37,595 bases of DNA from Gammaproteobacteria bacterium (lineage in GTDB: Bacteria > Pseudomonadota > Gammaproteobacteria > Arenicellales > Poriferihabitantaceae). How positions within the stretch are numbered: the stretch's first letter is position 1; the number at the start of each line of letters is the position of its first letter. The notes beneath the pieces were generated by a model, which was not told the DNA's origin, ran no database searches, and was given only the letters and a program-made list of their open reading frames with translations. The position numbers and the translations under genes are program-made. Positions 35,135 through 37,595 of the stretch are shown piece by piece. The stretch lies in assembly GCA_022822625.1 (NCBI GenBank), contig JAJEAV010000024.1:1-37595 (forward strand), in the 5' to 3' direction.

Positions 35135-36505
35135 TTATTCAAAGCCATCTTGCTCTATCCGTTCGAGTTCGGAGATGATATGGGAATCGCGGGTATCCAG
35201 GGGCATGTCCTCGGCGTCGAACTGCATCTTCATTACCGCTTGCGTAAGATTTTTGAGGTATTTCCGATCGTCCTCGTCTTTCATCGGAAGGAACAGAATC
35301 GTGTCTTGTCCATAGGTTCGGATGGGTTGACCAGGAAATTGCCAGGGTTGGATCGGCTCTTCGCCCCTGGCGAGATTCCGAGCGAGTTGGCGGATTTTCC
35401 GGCGATACAGCGACACGCCCCGGTCCGTCGGCATCAGGTTTTCACCTTGGTGGTCACTGATCGACCCCATGCCCTCTACGGCTTCTGCATCTCCAGGTCT
35501 GCGCTGGCGCTCTTCATATGTGCGATCCATGACCTCGCCCTGCTCAATCAGTTCGCAACCTTCCTGATTGTTGTATTTATCCGGGTCGCCCCGGTCGCCA
35601 AAATTGGCCCAGGCCAGAACCATGGAATGATGATCATCCACAGGAACCACCCAGCGAGTAAATGAGCTACGTCCGAAATAATGCACACGGGTACCATCCG
35701 CCGTGAAGGCTGATCCCGCCTGCGTGAAATTGGGTAGCACTAGCTCGTTGACCCGTATCCAGACAAAATCCCCGACACGTCTCGTGTTAGTACCGAGAAA
35801 CTGTAGGCCGCGTTCGAAAATCTGCAATTCTCCGATCTCCTTCATCGCCTCGGAAAACTGGACTTCGCCGTTCAGGCTGTGCAGAAAAGTCGTATGAATC
35901 GGATCCATGATTGCATCCAGTACCTGGAGCCAGTTGCAGTTGTAGTCCGCCCGATAGGGCCGCTTGATGATGTCGGGTGTTTGGAACGAATCGTAAAAGG
36001 GAAAGTTCGGCATTTTGTCTGATGGGCCGAGATAGGCAAAGACCAAGCCGGAATACTCCTTCACGGGATAGGCTCCTAGACGAACCCTGGCACGCACGTC
36101 AGCGGCAGGGCCGGGCCCGGAAGCCTCCCCCGGGGTTTCGAGAATCTCCCCGTCCGGGGCAAATAGCCAGCCGTGATAGCAACAACGGATACCGTTTTTC
36201 TCGCACCGCCCATAAGCCAGCGATGCCCGGCGATGCGGGCAATGTCGATGAACCAGGCCGATTTCCCCAACCGTCGTACGAAACAGGATCAGATTCTCGC
36301 CCAGTACCCGGATTTCCTTGGGAAGATCTCCCACTTCCGATGTCAGGGCCACGGGATGCCAGTAACGTCGCAGGAACTCTCCGGCCACCGTACCAATCCC
36401 GGTCTCGGCGAGTTCGTGGTCATAGTCAAATACTCGGGCACACTCATAGCCGGAATACCCCCTGCTTCCGACAGTCTGGCCCGACATCGCGGTAATTTCA
36501 GTCAT
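35135..36505 (-). CDS. Rieske non-heme iron oxygenase, alpha subunit
   Basis: This ring-hydroxylating-type or N/O-demethylating oxygenase has 456 residues. The Rieske cluster is C89-x-H91 (CPHRRAS) and C108-x2-H111 (CCYHGW). The mononuclear iron site shows N191, D201, H204 and H209 in the DPIHTTFLH block. Its size and single-subunit look resemble the phthalate-dioxygenase-like group, which demethylates or hydroxylates aromatic acids and quaternary amines. ATG 36505 has AAGAGA upstream; an upstream ATG at 36589 would add an unrelated 28 residues. First gene of the operon with 2-hydroxyacid dehydrogenase and proV-proW. The ferredoxin further down is the likely electron source. Confidence 0.93.
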   Translation of the reverse strand: MTEITAMSGQTVGSRGYSGYECARVFDYDHELAETGIGTVAGEFLRRYWHPVALTSEVGDLPKEIRVLGENLILFRTTVGEIGLVHRHCPHRRASLAYGRCEKNGIRCCYHGWLFAPDGEILETPGEASGPGPAADVRARVRLGAYPVKEYSGLVFAYLGPSDKMPNFPFYDSFQTPDIIKRPYRADYNCNWLQVLDAIMDPIHTTFLHSLNGEVQFSEAMKEIGELQIFERGLQFLGTNTRRVGDFVWIRVNELVLPNFTQAGSAFTADGTRVHYFGRSSFTRWVVPVDDHHSMVLAWANFGDRGDPDKYNNQEGCELIEQGEVMDRTYEERQRRPGDAEAVEGMGSISDHQGENLMPTDRGVSLYRRKIRQLARNLARGEEPIQPWQFPGQPIRTYGQDTILFLPMKDEDDRKYLKNLTQAVMKMQFDAEDMPLDTRDSHIISELERIEQDGFE

Positions 36506-36974
36506 TTCAATCTCTTGGTATACATTGGAACGAGGCAGAATTTTGAAAACCCTCCCTGTTTCATTGAATGGGCTAGGCAAAACTATCAAATATTCACGGC
36601 TTTTTCAAGCGCAAGTGTTGTTCAACAGCAATTCTAGTTATGGAGATTGTTTTTTTGATGGAATCTTATAGGCGATTGTCTTGTAATGATATTTTATCTT
36701 TTCGTTGAGACTGGGAAACTGCTCGAGATGTCTTGCCGGGCAGGAAAACGAAACAAGCCCAGTCATTCGGAACGGATGTTCCTGATTGTCCTGTCATTGT
36801 CTTCCTGACAGGACAATGTCAAAAGTTGTTCTGTGCTGAAACCGGTCAGGAAAACATTTCGACAAAACAATATATTATCCTGATCTGATCGACAATGTTT
36901 TCCATAATTGGAATTGCTGAATCATTTCCAAGGCTTGATGCCCGGCCATGTCATTATGTTAATATAGACCAACC
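36506..36974. other. A/T-rich divergent region with a 12-bp inverted repeat
   Basis: No gene is seen in these 470 bases between the oxygenase (-) and the AAA-ATPase-like gene (+). A perfect inverted repeat ATTGTCCTGTCA (36785-36796) / TGACAGGACAAT (36806-36817) with a 9-base spacer stands out. Promoters for both flanking genes should lie here, but I cannot single them out. Confidence 0.5.
36785..36817. repeat. perfect 12-bp inverted repeat, 9-base spacer
   Basis: Both arms match without mismatch and centre-to-centre spacing is 21 bases, two helical turns, as for a dimeric regulator. It is 158 bases before the ATPase-like gene and 280 before the oxygenase gene. It could also fold as an RNA hairpin. 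No T-run follows on the plus strand. Confidence 0.6.
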
Positions 36975-37595
36975 ATGAATGCAGAAGCCCGAACAGAGCG
37001 CCGTCTCCTGCCAATGGGGATTCAGACCTTTTCCACTCTCCGGGAAGGAGGCTACTACTATGTCGACAAGACCTCCTTGATTCGGGAGATGATCCGAGGC
37101 GGGAGGCACTATTTTCTCTCCCGTCCCCGCCGTTTCGGCAAGAGTCTGCTGGTCAGTACGCTGAAGGAACTGTTCGAGGGAAACGAACCGCTGTTCCAAG
37201 GTCTGGACATTCACCCGCACTGGGACTGGTCGGCTAGGCACCCCGTAGTCCGCCTGAGTTTCGGTGGAGATGTTGATACGCCCGAAGATGTGGAAAACCA
37301 TGTACTAAACCAGCTGTACAGGATCGAGCGGGCATTTGACCTGGAAACCCTGTCCTCGGCACGATCCGCCTCCCAGAGACTGGAGAATGTCCTGTATTAT
37401 CTGCACCAGGCAACCGGCCGACAGGTAGTGGTGCTGGTCGATGAATATGACCGGCCTGTCCTGAACGTGCTGGAGGATAGCAGTAAGGCCAGGATAAACA
37501 GGGACCGGTTGCGCGACCTGTACAGCATCCTGAAGGATGCAGAAGAGCATATCCGCTTTGTCTTCGTGACCGGCATCACGATGTTCTCGAAGACC
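36975..37595 (+). CDS. AAA-ATPase-like protein (PF09820 type, DUF1703 expected), 3' cut by window
   Basis: The frame from ATG 36975 stays open to the last base (207 residues). It opens with the typical MGIQTFSTLREGGYYYVDKT segment (residues about 14-33), then FLSRPRRFGKSLLVSTL (50-66), a Walker A-like loop, and VVVLVDEYDRPVLN, the Walker B-like motif, ending in FVFVTGITMFSKT. Full-length relatives of about 500-550 residues carry a C-terminal PD-(D/E)XK nuclease-like DUF1703. They are abundant in some bacteroidetes and symbiont genomes; their role is unknown, with defence or mobile functions suspected. There is no clear Shine-Dalgarno sequence. Confidence 0.88.
   Translation, partial: MNAEARTERRLLPMGIQTFSTLREGGYYYVDKTSLIREMIRGGRHYFLSRPRRFGKSLLVSTLKELFEGNEPLFQGLDIHPHWDWSARHPVVRLSFGGDVDTPEDVENHVLNQLYRIERAFDLETLSSARSASQRLENVLYYLHQATGRQVVVLVDEYDRPVLNVLEDSSKARINRDRLRDLYSILKDAEEHIRFVFVTGITMFSKT

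Overview
The window reads as chromosomal DNA of a gammaproteobacterium. I infer this from the gene order gatC-gatA-gatB divergent from mreB-mreC-mreD-mrdA-mrdB-mltB, which is typical of that class, from the tRNA-dependent amidation genes and from protein similarity. The right two thirds carry quaternary-amine and amino-acid catabolism genes of the kind common in marine or host-associated members, with several decayed genes. The lineage and lifestyle are inference; no marker in the window fixes the genus.

Layout. 1-250: the 3' end of an unrecognised gene (+), then tRNA-Arg(UCG) (-). 278-3454: gatCAB (-). 3753-10285: the rod-shape and lateral wall operon mreBCD, PBP2, RodA, MltB (+), followed by a HAD hydrolase and an MDR-type dehydrogenase (+). 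12090-12400: a decayed YbaK-type editing gene (-). 12844: a 40-residue membrane protein. 12975-17027: a three-gene minus-strand operon of GMC oxidoreductase, enolase-superfamily enzyme and DAO-type flavoprotein. 17177-18424: a DUF4143-type ATPase broken by a tandem duplication and two in-frame stops. 18668-19381: a class I glutamine amidotransferase. 19408-21356: an SDR and a CaiB-type CoA-transferase (-). 21768-24119: a large unrecognised protein and a DUF3726 protein (+). 24404-24748: a decayed Ldh2-family oxidoreductase (-), next to an aldehyde dehydrogenase and an M19-like protein (+). 27597-29302: sufS and sufE. 29438-30430: a ProX-type binding protein (+). 31123-36505: a minus-strand group of Rieske oxygenase, 2-hydroxyacid dehydrogenase, ProV, ProW and, after a gap, a [2Fe-2S] ferredoxin. 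36975-end: the 5' part of an AAA-ATPase-like protein of the PF09820/DUF1703 type, cut by the window edge.

How the genes fit together. The left third is ordinary housekeeping: misacylated Asp-tRNA(Asn)/Glu-tRNA(Gln) amidation, and the elongasome with its lytic enzyme. The rest suggests uptake and breakdown of betaine-like or amino-acid-like compounds. The ProXVW parts import a quaternary amine, the Rieske oxygenase with ferredoxin could demethylate or hydroxylate it, and the dehydrogenases, flavoprotein oxidases, CoA-transferase and aldehyde dehydrogenase could carry the carbon onward. No substrate can be fixed from sequence alone. The most novel candidates are the split Rieske/ProXVW cluster, the M19-like protein that lacks three of the usual metal ligands, and the pair of uncharacterised proteins at 21.8-24.1 kb. 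At least three genes are visibly dying (DUF4143 ATPase, Ldh2, YbaK), and two further possible fragments flank the ferredoxin gene, which points to ongoing genome erosion.
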